Shown here in pieces: positions 1 through 8,643 of a stretch of DNA of 64,000 nt. The translations under genes were made by a program, and so were the position numbers. This DNA is from Microvirga antarctica (GTDB lineage Bacteria > Pseudomonadota > Alphaproteobacteria > Rhizobiales > Beijerinckiaceae): the NCBI RefSeq assembly GCF_017921815.1, contig NZ_JAGEMM010000002.1:558001-622000 (forward strand), read 5' to 3'. Every line of letters begins with the position of its first letter. Positions within the stretch are counted from its first letter, which is position 1. Below the pieces are notes generated by a model, which was not told the DNA's origin, did no database searches, and saw only the letters and a list, made by a program, of their open reading frames with translations.

Positions 1-2
1 TG

Positions 3-1871
3 ACGCGTCTTGGCCTCATTCACAATCTGCTGTGGCTTGGCGAGCGTCTCTGCGCCAAACACCATTTCGTCGCGATCCGGCTGGAGAGCAGCACGACGAA
101 GGTCGGGATTGATCTGCGCAAGATCAGCGAAACCCAGCATCTTGGCGACAAGCCCTTCGGATGGATGTGTTCGCTCGACATCTTTTCCACCTGCGCCGAA
201 GACGCCTCGGACGATTGGATCCGGTCGCTGAAGCGGGCGGTCCCGGCTCCGGACGTCGTCGAGATCGTCGTGACGGGTCCTTTCACCGCGCGGGAGATTC
301 AGAGTACGGCTCTGTCCCAGACCCACGCACTGTTGGCGACACTGGGGGCGCTCCGCGATTCCGGCTACCGTCTGCAGCCGCGCGAAAGGTGGCTGTGGCG
401 AAGCGCCTACCTGCCCAACCGCAACCGCTATTTCGAACTTCTCCGCAAGGCGGTCGGTGCAACGCCGGTCATGCCACGGCTCCCGCATCGGGCAAATCCG
501 CTGCGCGTCGGCTTCCTGTTGCCGATCGCCAGTTTCGGCGGAGTTGAGAAGGTCGCCTACGCGGTTGCCCAGGCCCTCAAGGCCGCGGGTTGCGAGGTAC
601 ACCTCTTTCTGATGGGCAAGCCGGTCTACAACCGGGTCCCGGAAAACGACGGCGTGTTCAAATCGGTGAATTTTCTGGCGGATGATTACCCGCTCTGGGG
701 CGGCCCGAATCAATTCGCCGGCCATGATCTGCTGATGGGTCATGACGCCGGCGCCAAAGCCGATCATATCCTGGGATTTCTCTCGGGCCTGGATGTCGTG
801 ATCAACAACCAGGTTGCGCCCGTGAACGCCGTGCTGGGCGACCTGCGTCGACGCGGGGTCAAGGTTCTCAACTACGTGCACGTGCTCGACAAGACCAGGA
901 TGGGACGCGATGCAGGCCACCCCTATCTGAGCCTGGCGTTCGAGCATGTCTACGACAAGATCCTGACGTGCTCTCACGACATGACCGAGTGGCTCCACGC
1001 CATGGGCGTGCCCAGTGCCAAGCTGATGCATATCCGGAATGCCGCGAGCTACGCCATGTCGGCAAAGGAACGCGACACCCAGCTGACGGCGCGACGCAAC
1101 CGTCCGCAGCGTGAGAAGCTGAACCTGCTTTTTCTTGGGCGGCTCGACGCCCAAAAGGGGATCGAGCGGCTCTTCGCGACGGCGCGAGACCTCCTGGCGC
1201 AGGGGGTTCCGGTCAACTGGCGTGTCATCGGCAGCGAGGTTCTCGATCAAGCGGGAGGCGGCTCCTGGAAGAGCCGGTTCAATGAAATCGGCCTCACAGT
1301 CGAATCGCCGGTCTATTCGAGCCGCCATCTCAGCAGGGCCTTCAACTGGGCTGATGCCATCGTGCTGCCGTCCCGCTGGGAAGGTGCGCCCTTGACCATT
1401 CTCGAAGCGCAGCGTCTGGGCTGTGTCCCCATTGCGACGGCCGTGGGTGCGGTCGAAGAACTCATCGCGGACGACGTCGACGGCGTGGTGATCCGGTCCA
1501 GCGACGACGGAGCCGTCATTCGTGACCTCACCGCAGTGATCACGGCGCTCGCCGGAGATCCGGCGCGGGTGCGGCGCCTGTCGGAGACCGCGGCAGAGCG
1601 GAACGCTTCGCTGACCTGGGACCGCAATGTGGCGCCACTGGTGCAGCAATTGTCGGAGTGGTTCCCGGATCGACTTGCTGTCTCACCACCCGAGAGCGCG
1701 CTCAGACTTGTCGAGCCGCCGGCCGTTGATCCGCCTGCCGAGGCCGCTTCCTCGGGCCAGAGGACGCCACGAGAGTCAAAAACACGCGACCGGGGCGATC
1801 TCCCGGCGCACAGGCCGCCGCAGGTTGCTGCGGCGCGATCAGCCAACATGTTCCATTTGAGGGTCAAGTGA
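3..1871 (+). CDS. GT4 glycosyltransferase, 5' end outside window
   Basis: The reading frame is open to the first base, so the true start lies upstream; about 622 codons are visible. The first 165 residues form a domain I do not recognise. From about residue 166 a GT-B fold begins (LRVGFLLP then SFGGVEK, the usual GT4 N-terminal glycine loop). The second Rossmann half starts near residue 372 with LNLLFLGRLDAQKG, and the nucleotide-sugar site PSRWEGAPLTILEA lies near residue 456. The last 60 residues are Pro/Arg-rich and probably disordered. Family knowledge: transfers a sugar from a nucleotide donor in the cytoplasm during polysaccharide assembly; donor and acceptor cannot be told. Its TGA (1869-1871) overlaps the ATG of the next gene by one base, so the two are translationally coupled. 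Confidence 0.85.
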   Translation, partial: TRLGLIHNLLWLGERLCAKHHFVAIRLESSTTKVGIDLRKISETQHLGDKPFGWMCSLDIFSTCAEDASDDWIRSLKRAVPAPDVVEIVVTGPFTAREIQSTALSQTHALLATLGALRDSGYRLQPRERWLWRSAYLPNRNRYFELLRKAVGATPVMPRLPHRANPLRVGFLLPIASFGGVEKVAYAVAQALKAAGCEVHLFLMGKPVYNRVPENDGVFKSVNFLADDYPLWGGPNQFAGHDLLMGHDAGAKADHILGFLSGLDVVINNQVAPVNAVLGDLRRRGVKVLNYVHVLDKTRMGRDAGHPYLSLAFEHVYDKILTCSHDMTEWLHAMGVPSAKLMHIRNAASYAMSAKERDTQLTARRNRPQREKLNLLFLGRLDAQKGIERLFATARDLLAQGVPVNWRVIGSEVLDQAGGGSWKSRFNEIGLTVESPVYSSRHLSRAFNWADAIVLPSRWEGAPLTILEAQRLGCVPIATAVGAVEELIADDVDGVVIRSSDDGAVIRDLTAVITALAGDPARVRRLSETAAERNASLTWDRNVAPLVQQLSEWFPDRLAVSPPESALRLVEPPAVDPPAEAASSGQRTPRESKTRDRGDLPAHRPPQVAAARSANMFHLRVK

Positions 1872-3226
1872 TGAAACGACTTTTTGTTTTGAACGGCGGT
1901 GCGGCCGTCAAGCCGGGCAACAAATCCGCCTACCTGAAATTTGACGATCCGCTCGCGGCCTTCAACAAGGGCGGCATCAATACCGGGGACGTTCTCGTCT
2001 ATGATGCCACGCTGAAGGCGCTGGCCTATGACGAGGTGCGGAACCTGCAGTTTTCGCATGCGGCCAACGAGGCGCTCTGGCCGAAGGACGATATGTACGA
2101 CGCCACGGTCATCCGTGGCTCGAACTACCTGACAGAGACTGTCGATCTCGGCCACGTGGTGCCCCTTTTGAAGAAGCTGAAGGGCAACGTCGTGGCCATC
2201 GGCGTTGGCGCCCAGGCCGGAAAATACAAGAAACTTGCGGTTCCGAAGGGAACGGTGGAAGCCTGGAAGATCATTGCCGACAAATGCGAGACCATCGGGG
2301 TGCGCGGTTTCTACAGCGCGGAAATCTTCAACGATCTCGGCATCAAGAACGTGCGCGTCATTGGGTGCCCAAGCTTCTATCGATCGCTCAAGCCGTCCAT
2401 CACGATCAAGTCGATCGACCCGACGACGGCCCGCATCGGCCTGACACTGAACAAGTATCTCTCGGCCGACTATGCGAGCAATGCCACCAAGACGAACCGC
2501 ATGCAGCGCGCGCTCATCGATGCGGTGGCCAAGCGACCCTCAAGCCGGCTCTACTCCCAGGGAGAACGAGAGGAGACGCTCGCGATTTTTTCAACCGGCC
2601 AGGACAAGCAGAACAACATCAAGGCGATCCTGACCAAGTTCAACCTTCTCGGCCATCCCGAGGCGGAGGAGATGCTCAACAACCGGATGGGCGCGTTCTT
2701 CGATATCGACGAATGGGCCGCAGACGCAGCGGCGAATGTCGACGTCATGGTGGGCTTCCGGCTGCATGGCAACGTCATCGCGCTCCACCAGGGCATTCCC
2801 GCCATCTTCTTCACCTACGATTCGCGCATTCGCGAACTCGCCTCGCTCTTCGCCGTCCCGTCGATCGAGATCGAGGATTATCTGCCGATCAATCTTGAGA
2901 AGACGCTTGAGCGGGCGGATTTCTCCAAGGCGCAGCACGTCTACCGCCTGAACTATGCCGAGTATCATCGGTTCCTCACCGAGAACGGCCTTCATCACGT
3001 TCTCGCCAAGCCGGTCGCCGCGCCGCCCGAAAAGCCGCTCTCGACTCCCAATCTGGTGCAGGTGCCCCATGGCGTTCAGGAAGCTGTCGGATGGTTTCGC
3101 AGCGAGATCGACTTCATGACCGGCGAAGTCGAAACCCTGCGCAATCGCGCCTGGAATCTCGAAACGGCCTTGCGGGCCGCCAACGGCAAGAAAGCCCCTG
3201 AACCGGCAGCGAAGGTCGCCGTATGA
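1871..3226 (+). CDS. Polysaccharide pyruvyl transferase family protein
   Basis: A 451-residue protein of the PS_pyruv_trans family, which adds pyruvate ketals to sugars of exopolysaccharides using phosphoenolpyruvate. The N-terminus MKRLFVLNGG followed by GGINTGDVLVYDATL is the usual glycine/asparagine-rich first strand and helix; VVAIGVGAQAG and GVRGFYSAEIF mark the middle; the signature RLHGN at about residue 296 precedes HQGIPAIFF. A GTG three bases upstream could also serve, but the ATG gives the classic one-base TGATG overlap with the preceding glycosyltransferase. The stop overlaps the next start as ATGA (3223-3226). The C-terminal 60 residues are variable and may be helical. The context argues for decoration of the polymer made by the neighbouring transferases. 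Confidence 0.85.
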   Translation: MKRLFVLNGGAAVKPGNKSAYLKFDDPLAAFNKGGINTGDVLVYDATLKALAYDEVRNLQFSHAANEALWPKDDMYDATVIRGSNYLTETVDLGHVVPLLKKLKGNVVAIGVGAQAGKYKKLAVPKGTVEAWKIIADKCETIGVRGFYSAEIFNDLGIKNVRVIGCPSFYRSLKPSITIKSIDPTTARIGLTLNKYLSADYASNATKTNRMQRALIDAVAKRPSSRLYSQGEREETLAIFSTGQDKQNNIKAILTKFNLLGHPEAEEMLNNRMGAFFDIDEWAADAAANVDVMVGFRLHGNVIALHQGIPAIFFTYDSRIRELASLFAVPSIEIEDYLPINLEKTLERADFSKAQHVYRLNYAEYHRFLTENGLHHVLAKPVAAPPEKPLSTPNLVQVPHGVQEAVGWFRSEIDFMTGEVETLRNRAWNLETALRAANGKKAPEPAAKVAV

Positions 3227-4068
3227 GGGCTTTCCAGCCCCTGCGCGGCGGTCTCAGCCGCCGTTCCCTCCTCGGCTTTGCGGCGCTCGGAGCGGCTTCG
3301 GCGGGCCTGCGTGGACAGCCGGCCTGGGCGCTCCGGGACGCTCCCCTGCCTGTCGCCCTGCAAAGGCTCTGTGGAACATGGACGACGTCGTTTGCGGATG
3401 ATTTCACGGATGCTGCCGCTTTCGACGAGCGGTGGATCAAGGTCTCTGAAAAGAGCGGTGTCACCAAATCGGTGCGGTTGCCGGAGAATGTGGCCGTGTC
3501 GCCCGATGGGCTCGCGCTGCAGCTCCGACGCAATCCTGATCGCGACGATACAAGGCGCCCTTATGTGGGCGGCTATGTGCGAACGCGGGCCTTCAGGCAG
3601 CAATATGGCTATTTCGAATGCGAGATGCGCATCGCGAACGAGCCCGGCGTCAACAATGCGTTCTGGCTCACCTCCGATCGCCCGACAGAGGGAGACACGC
3701 GGTTCGAGCTCGATGTGGTGGAGGCGAAGTTTCCCAACGTTGTCCAGGTGACGGCACGACGCTGGCTGCCCGATCGCATGGTCCTGTCAAAGACCCATCG
3801 GGCAGAATTGAACCTGGCATCGTCTTTCCATCGCTATGGTATGTTGTGGGAGGCGGACAGGTTCCAGTTCTTCTTCGATGACGAACCCATTTACGAGGTC
3901 GAGAACACGTTTGCTCACACGCCCGCGCAATTGCTCATCAGCAACGCAGTGGCGGGCTTTGCTGGAAAGGACGATGGCGACGTAAGCGGCGCCGCCACAG
4001 TCGTTCGACAGGTGCGAATCTTCCAGAACCAGGACGGCCGGCCAACGGCTTCGCGGTGGTGCCAATGA
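3223..4068 (+). CDS. GH16 family glycoside hydrolase (Tat-exported glycanase)
   Basis: A 281-residue protein. The N-terminus carries SRRSLLGFAALGAASAG, a twin-arginine followed by a hydrophobic stretch, so Tat export to the periplasm or outside is likely. The catalytic GH16 motif E-x-D-x-x-E is complete as ELDVVE at about residues 162-167, giving nucleophile E162 and acid/base E167. YVRTRAFRQQYGYFECEMRI before it is the usual concave-face strand. GH16 enzymes cut beta-1,3/1,4 glucans and related polymers; in polysaccharide operons they usually trim chain length of the cognate exopolymer. It overlaps both neighbours by four bases (ATGA), so it is made together with the pyruvyl transferase and the AlgX-like protein. 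The exact substrate is unknown. Confidence 0.85.
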   Translation: MRAFQPLRGGLSRRSLLGFAALGAASAGLRGQPAWALRDAPLPVALQRLCGTWTTSFADDFTDAAAFDERWIKVSEKSGVTKSVRLPENVAVSPDGLALQLRRNPDRDDTRRPYVGGYVRTRAFRQQYGYFECEMRIANEPGVNNAFWLTSDRPTEGDTRFELDVVEAKFPNVVQVTARRWLPDRMVLSKTHRAELNLASSFHRYGMLWEADRFQFFFDDEPIYEVENTFAHTPAQLLISNAVAGFAGKDDGDVSGAATVVRQVRIFQNQDGRPTASRWCQ

Positions 4069-5825
4069 TTGACGATCTTGAGTCGACCTCTCGCACGGAT
4101 CGAAGCAAGAAGTACCTTCTCGGTACGGACGGATGGATTTTCCTCGACCAGGATTCGAACCGCGTGATCGACCAGATCACGGGCCGTTACGCGCTCGACG
4201 CGGCGGGCCTGGACGATTGGGTGACGCTGATCGAAGGACGCGACGCCTACGCGGCCTCCATCGGGGCGCGCCACTTGATGTTCGTGGCGCCCAACAAGGA
4301 ACTGGTCTACTCCGAGAACCTGCCGTCGCATATCGAGATTGCGACGGATCGGCCCGTCCAACAGATCATGACGGCTCTCGACCCGGAACGGGCAAGGCAG
4401 ATCATCTATCCTCTGGACGCCATCAGAGAGGGAAAAGGGCAGGGCATCGTCTATCCGCGCACCGACACCCACTGGAGCGGGCTTGGCGCTTATATCGGTT
4501 ATCAGGCCTTGTGCGACGGCCTTTCGGATTGCGGTATCGAGCCCCTGCGTCTCGATCCGTCACGGCTCAGTTTCGCGACCGTCGATTTTGTGGGTGATCT
4601 CGGCGTGAAGTTGGAACCGCAGGTCTCTGCGCCAACCTTGTCGGCGCGGATTGCTGCGCCGTCCGGAAGACTGGCGTTCGACAATCGCATCCCAAACCGC
4701 GGCCGCATCCGGGTCTTCGTCAACAGGGACGCGACATTGCCGCGTTGCGTCATGTTCGGCGATTCCTTCGGCGGCAATCTTCTTCCCTATTTGAAAGAGA
4801 GCTTCAGCACGCTCGTCTATGTCTATGGCAAGACATTCGATCGCGAGCTGATCGAAGCTTATAGGCCGGACGTTGTGCTGGCCCAGTTCGTTGAACGGTT
4901 TTTGGTTGAGCCGCCCGTTGATACCGCCTCATTCACCTATGTGTCTGTCGTGCGGGACAAGCTGAAATTGCTGACGCCTGTCGATCTCATCGAACTCGAC
5001 GGTCAGGTTGCGACCGTCGACCCAGCGATCTTCCCGCTCGCGCCAATCTATGAAGCGCTTCTGCGTGCCCAGGCGGGCCACGCCCTCTCAGCCGACCTGG
5101 TGGGAAAACTCGAAGAGCATCATGCTGACAATCCAGAGGCTCAGCACCTCCTGTCAGTCGAACTGTCACGTACCGGCGACAGGCTCGACGCGGCGCATGC
5201 GTTCGCGACCCGCGCGGTCGCGGCCGAGCCCTGGAACGGCCGGTCGCGGCACCAGTTGGCGCTCACGCTCATGCGGCTGGATCGCCCGGATCTCGCGGAA
5301 ATCGAACTTCGCAAGGCCATTGCCCTCAAGCCCGGCGTGGATTGGTGGAGCTATCAGCTTTCGCAGGTCCTGTTTCGACAGCAGAAGTTTGATGCCGCCA
5401 TCGCCGAGCTGCGGCCGTACATCGCCCGACATCCACGCTCGCCGGATGCGTGGCAGCTTCTTGCACGCAGTCACGAGGGCCTCAACCATGTCGAGGATGC
5501 AGCCGACGCTTATGAGAAAGCTGCCGCGACCAAGCCGGACTGGGTCTGGCCGCTGCTGAAGCTCGCAAATCTGCGCGCCAACACCGGAACGCAGCCCGAG
5601 GCAGGCCTGCGCGCCACCGACACGCTGCTCGCCTTCACGCTCGAACCCCGCAAGCGCGCCGAGATCCACATGGTCCGCGCCCGACTGCATGAACTTCTGA
5701 ACAACCGCCCAGAAGCCATCGAAGAGGCATCCCACTGCGCCGCGCTGGCGCCAGACTGGGATTGGGCGCAGGTGACGCTGGAGCGGCTGCGCGGGAAGGG
5801 GCGGGAGAGTGCCGCGGCCGGGTGA
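4065..5825 (+). CDS. AlgX/AlgJ-like SGNH domain protein with C-terminal TPR repeats
   Basis: A 586-residue protein. The N-terminal half resembles the SGNH-type acetyltransferase domain of AlgX/AlgJ/DltD: GTDGWIFL near residue 20, the Asp-His pair in DTHWS at 134-138, and the serine block GDSFGG near 232. The C-terminal half (about 330-586) is helical with tetratricopeptide-like units (for example NPEAQHLLSVEL and PDAWQLLARSHEGLN). In relatives the domain moves acetyl groups onto polysaccharides in the periplasm. Here no signal peptide or membrane segment is visible after the ATG at 4065, which I chose because it forms ATGA with the GH16 stop; GTG codons at 4056 and 4059 add only three residues. 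Function as O-acetyltransferase or esterase is inference. Confidence 0.7.
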   Translation: MIDDLESTSRTDRSKKYLLGTDGWIFLDQDSNRVIDQITGRYALDAAGLDDWVTLIEGRDAYAASIGARHLMFVAPNKELVYSENLPSHIEIATDRPVQQIMTALDPERARQIIYPLDAIREGKGQGIVYPRTDTHWSGLGAYIGYQALCDGLSDCGIEPLRLDPSRLSFATVDFVGDLGVKLEPQVSAPTLSARIAAPSGRLAFDNRIPNRGRIRVFVNRDATLPRCVMFGDSFGGNLLPYLKESFSTLVYVYGKTFDRELIEAYRPDVVLAQFVERFLVEPPVDTASFTYVSVVRDKLKLLTPVDLIELDGQVATVDPAIFPLAPIYEALLRAQAGHALSADLVGKLEEHHADNPEAQHLLSVELSRTGDRLDAAHAFATRAVAAEPWNGRSRHQLALTLMRLDRPDLAEIELRKAIALKPGVDWWSYQLSQVLFRQQKFDAAIAELRPYIARHPRSPDAWQLLARSHEGLNHVEDAADAYEKAAATKPDWVWPLLKLANLRANTGTQPEAGLRATDTLLAFTLEPRKRAEIHMVRARLHELLNNRPEAIEEASHCAALAPDWDWAQVTLERLRGKGRESAAAG

Positions 5826-5893
5826 AAATCAGACAAGGGACGTTGGCGGGCAGGTGAGGACGGGTGAGGAGCGTCCATCCTCTTGCGTCAACT

Positions 5894-7072
5894 TCAGGCT
5901 GCCTGATGCTGCTTGCCGGCCGAGTTTGCAACGACTTTATCCAATCTGCCGTCGTATGAGATACCCGCCGCAGCATAAAGTCCGACATAGGCTTTAGCCA
6001 AGCTGGCGCGGGTGGCCCGGTAGGACGCTGCATCGAACTGGAACGTCTCAGACAAGTTGTCCAGCGTGAGAGGTGACTTAAAACTGTCGTACATCCGCAC
6101 CGGGATTGCCATGGTCTGGCACAACTCGAGTGTCCGACTGTCATGAGCGACACAACCCGCCGGCACGCCTGCCTGGATGGCCAGCATGACACCATGGAAT
6201 CGCGGTCCGATGACAAAATCGTACCTCTTCGTCCAGGTCATCCAGCTGTCCGCGTCGCCAAAAGCCAGCATGCGCTTCCGGCACCAAATCCGAAACTCAT
6301 CAAGGGTGAGGTTGGGCCGGAAATAACGACGCGACGTCTCTAGCAGCGCTGCATCGATCTTGTCGAATTCCGCCGTTGCAAGTCGGATCATGCTCAAACC
6401 ATGCTGAACGATGCAAGTGCCTTCTGTCTGATCCACCAAGTTGAGGATCTGACGCTCGATGTCGGCCAGTTCCGGCGAGAACGGATGCCCGATGGCGGAG
6501 GCGACCAGTGCGACTTTCTGCTTCACCCGTGCTTCGACGAGCGATACGAAATCAAACGATAAATTGGTCAGATTTGACGGGCACCCGGCGACGACCGCTT
6601 GCTCGGCGAGGCCGAGCTTGTCCATCTGTTCGAGAGTGTATTGCCCCCGAACACCGATATTGGGGCGCTCAGTGGACCTGTGTGCGGCGATGACCTCAAC
6701 CCAGCGGCGCGTGCCCTCAGTGATAGTCGCGTCCTTCGCTTGCGAGTCGGCTTGCGCACCAAGCCCGATTGCAACGATGGGCAGGCCTGCACCGTCGAGG
6801 TTGCTGGCCGTCTTTCCAAGATCCGTATGAGAACCGAGCTGGTTGGCGCACGCAATCACAACGATGTCGCCGGCGCGCTTCAGTTCATCCGCGCTGGCAT
6901 TCCAGGAAACGACGGTCACGTCGCCGCTCAAATGGGAGGAAATCGCGTTAACAAAGGCGACGTTGCCAGTGTTTCCGCCCTGAAAATTGTACAATGTCTC
7001 GGCGTCGGCCTGATACAGGTCGGGCACACTTCTCGCGGTTGCCATGAGAGCAATGCGTTTGACAGCGGTCAT
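5894..7072 (-). CDS. Polysaccharide pyruvyl transferase family protein (second copy)
   Basis: A 392-residue PS_pyruv_trans protein on the opposite strand to the preceding operon and convergent with it (68 bases between stops). It keeps the family layout: N-terminal FQGGNTGNVAFVNAI, a central IVAIGLGAQADS strand, IGVRGQYTLEQM, and the signature GPRFHGVML at about residue 288, followed by AGVPAGCVAHDSR. It is clearly divergent from the copy at 1871-3226, so it is unlikely to be a recent duplicate. The likely role is attachment of pyruvate ketals, or another PEP-type transfer, to a cell-surface glycan. The start ATG is preceded by AAGGG about 12 bases upstream. The gene stands alone, with a long gene-free stretch upstream. 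Confidence 0.8.
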   Translation of the reverse strand: MTAVKRIALMATARSVPDLYQADAETLYNFQGGNTGNVAFVNAISSHLSGDVTVVSWNASADELKRAGDIVVIACANQLGSHTDLGKTASNLDGAGLPIVAIGLGAQADSQAKDATITEGTRRWVEVIAAHRSTERPNIGVRGQYTLEQMDKLGLAEQAVVAGCPSNLTNLSFDFVSLVEARVKQKVALVASAIGHPFSPELADIERQILNLVDQTEGTCIVQHGLSMIRLATAEFDKIDAALLETSRRYFRPNLTLDEFRIWCRKRMLAFGDADSWMTWTKRYDFVIGPRFHGVMLAIQAGVPAGCVAHDSRTLELCQTMAIPVRMYDSFKSPLTLDNLSETFQFDAASYRATRASLAKAYVGLYAAAGISYDGRLDKVVANSAGKQHQAA

Positions 7073-7914
7073 GATGATGCCCTTGCGCTAAACATAATCG
7101 AGTTCGAAGCAGATTTGGCAGGATTGTCAGATTTACTAGGTTGCTGCTGGATATTCGTCCAGTGACAATCGCTCGGGTCCGATAAATCAGTCGGGGCGGG
7201 CTGGAACTTCCGGCGAGGTTGCGGGTGTGAATGACGTGAGCTGCAACCGGTGACCTAGCGCTGCCAGCCTTGTTTTTCGCTCACTCTTTCGGTGGCCGCG
7301 TTGCGGCCAGTCGAGCGATACCGAGTGCTCGCAGTTGCAAGCGCATGGGAGGTTGTCTGGCAAATGAGTGTTTGCCGTCCCAACCCATTGCGGATTCAAT
7401 TCTGAGGCCCATCGGGCAGATTGCTGCAGGTCGTGCACGGAACAGTTGCGCCGTCGACACGCACCGAGGTGCCAGCTGATTAGATTCTTTAGGAGTAATC
7501 CGTTTAGGTATTGCATCCCATCGGCATTGACCTTACGAAAGCAGAACGACGAGCACGCCTCATCGGAATGCCTTCAAAAAATCGGCAGCCGAGCGCCATG
7601 AGGACTGACGTCGAGAATTTGCATGTCCGGTTCGGCTATAATGGCGTCATCGTCTGCTAAGTCTATGAGCTTTATCTCAATTTCTCGCGGCAGACGGGCC
7701 ATTTCTCGTGTGGCGTGGCGAGGACGGGTGGCGTTTGCGACGACCGTTCGCGGCCGCGAACTGTGCTCGCGAAGCCGGCGCGACATCGCCGGGGCGGGCA
7801 GTGTGGCGCATCCGTTTACAAAGTGGGTACGTCTGAATGGGTATTGGACGCATGCCTTTCCGGTCTCGTCCGGCCTTCACCGTTCAGCCGCCGCATTCTA
7901 GCAGGAGATCGCAC
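7073..7914. other. Gene-free divergent intergenic region (842 bases)
   Basis: No convincing gene. The stretch is visibly less GC-rich than its surroundings up to about 7620. It must carry the promoters for the - strand pyruvyl transferase and the + strand repeat protein. A TATAAT hexamer lies at 7637-7642 on the + strand, but I see no good -35 element 17 bases before it. A 70-residue - strand frame (7574-7786) has a plausible acidic stretch near its end (IKLIDLADDDAII) but its first half is arginine-rich and unlike a protein; it may be a decayed remnant. Confidence 0.4.
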
Positions 7915-8373
7915 ATGGCGGTTTGGAATTTCGAAAAGCTTCAGGGCGAACTCGACAGTCTCGCGATCAAGCTCGACACGCAAACAGTCTATCCGCAGGC
8001 CGCGATTGACCGGCTGCTGGATGTCATGGCGCGATCCATCCCTGTGGACGAGCAATTTTATCGATCCCGTTATCCGGACGTCGATGAGGCGACCAGGGCG
8101 GGCGATGTGGCCAGCGCCTCGCAGCACTACGTTGAGCACGGTTTTTACGAAGACCGCATCCCCTGCGATGTGGTTGTCGACGAGGAGGCCTACCTGACGC
8201 TTTATCCCGATATTGCCGAAGGTATCGAGTCGGGTGGCGTCGCCAGCGCGACCGACCATTGGATCCGCTACGGGCGCAATGAGGAGCGCAATGCGTATCT
8301 TCAACTGAAGCAGCTATCGGGCAAAAGCCGGGCAGCGGCAGGTGGCGCACGGAAACCAAAGCGCCCGGCGTGA
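7915..8373 (+). CDS. Small protein with two YPDV-type repeats
   Basis: A 152-residue protein with two tandem copies of a roughly 38-residue motif, at residues 45-82 (DEQFYRSRYPDV ... HYVEHGFYEDR) and 89-126 (DEEAYLTLYPDI ... HWIRYGRNEER). The pattern Y-x(4)-YPD[VI]-x(n)-G-x(2)-SA-x(2)-H-x(3)-G-x(2)-E-x-R occurs in many bacterial proteins attached to glycosyltransferases or surface polysaccharide loci; its function is not known to me. No signal peptide or membrane segment is visible. The ATG at 7915 follows AGGAG at a good distance; an in-frame ATG farther upstream adds 26 residues of no recognisable character. The C-terminus is Lys/Arg-rich. The gene precedes a GT2 glycosyltransferase, separated by 270 bases. 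Confidence 0.7.
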   Translation: MAVWNFEKLQGELDSLAIKLDTQTVYPQAAIDRLLDVMARSIPVDEQFYRSRYPDVDEATRAGDVASASQHYVEHGFYEDRIPCDVVVDEEAYLTLYPDIAEGIESGGVASATDHWIRYGRNEERNAYLQLKQLSGKSRAAAGGARKPKRPA

Positions 8374-8394
8374 AGAGCGTGGAACGCAGTCTGC

Positions 8395-8422
8395 GACACG
8401 TGCCTGTCGAAACGAACGTGTC
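8395..8422. repeat. 7-bp inverted repeat downstream of the repeat protein
   Basis: GACACGT (8395-8401) and ACGTGTC (8416-8422) form a perfect 7-base inverted repeat with a 14-base loop, 22 bases after the stop of the small repeat protein. No T-run follows, so it is not a standard terminator. It could be an RNA hairpin or an operator for the GT2 gene at 8644, or chance. Confidence 0.3.
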
Positions 8423-8643
8423 GAGTCGACGTGATGGTATGATGGTGATGAAAAAGAGCGATGCAGAGGCTGGCGTGACTCATCGTGTGGCACTGCGCAT
8501 CGGTCCAACCTCGAGAACGCCATTGCGATGCTGCCGAATATTCTTGACCGCACATGAGGCCGTCACCATAAGAAACGGTGCCGGATCATAAGTAGATCAA
8601 GAGCAATCAAAGTATTTTCTTAATAGTGCGGGGCAATTGAACG

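Noticed and set aside
7187-7516. 109-residue - strand frame in the 842-base gap
   Set aside because: Composition rich in Cys, Trp, His and Arg, no ribosome site or domain; not believable as a gene.
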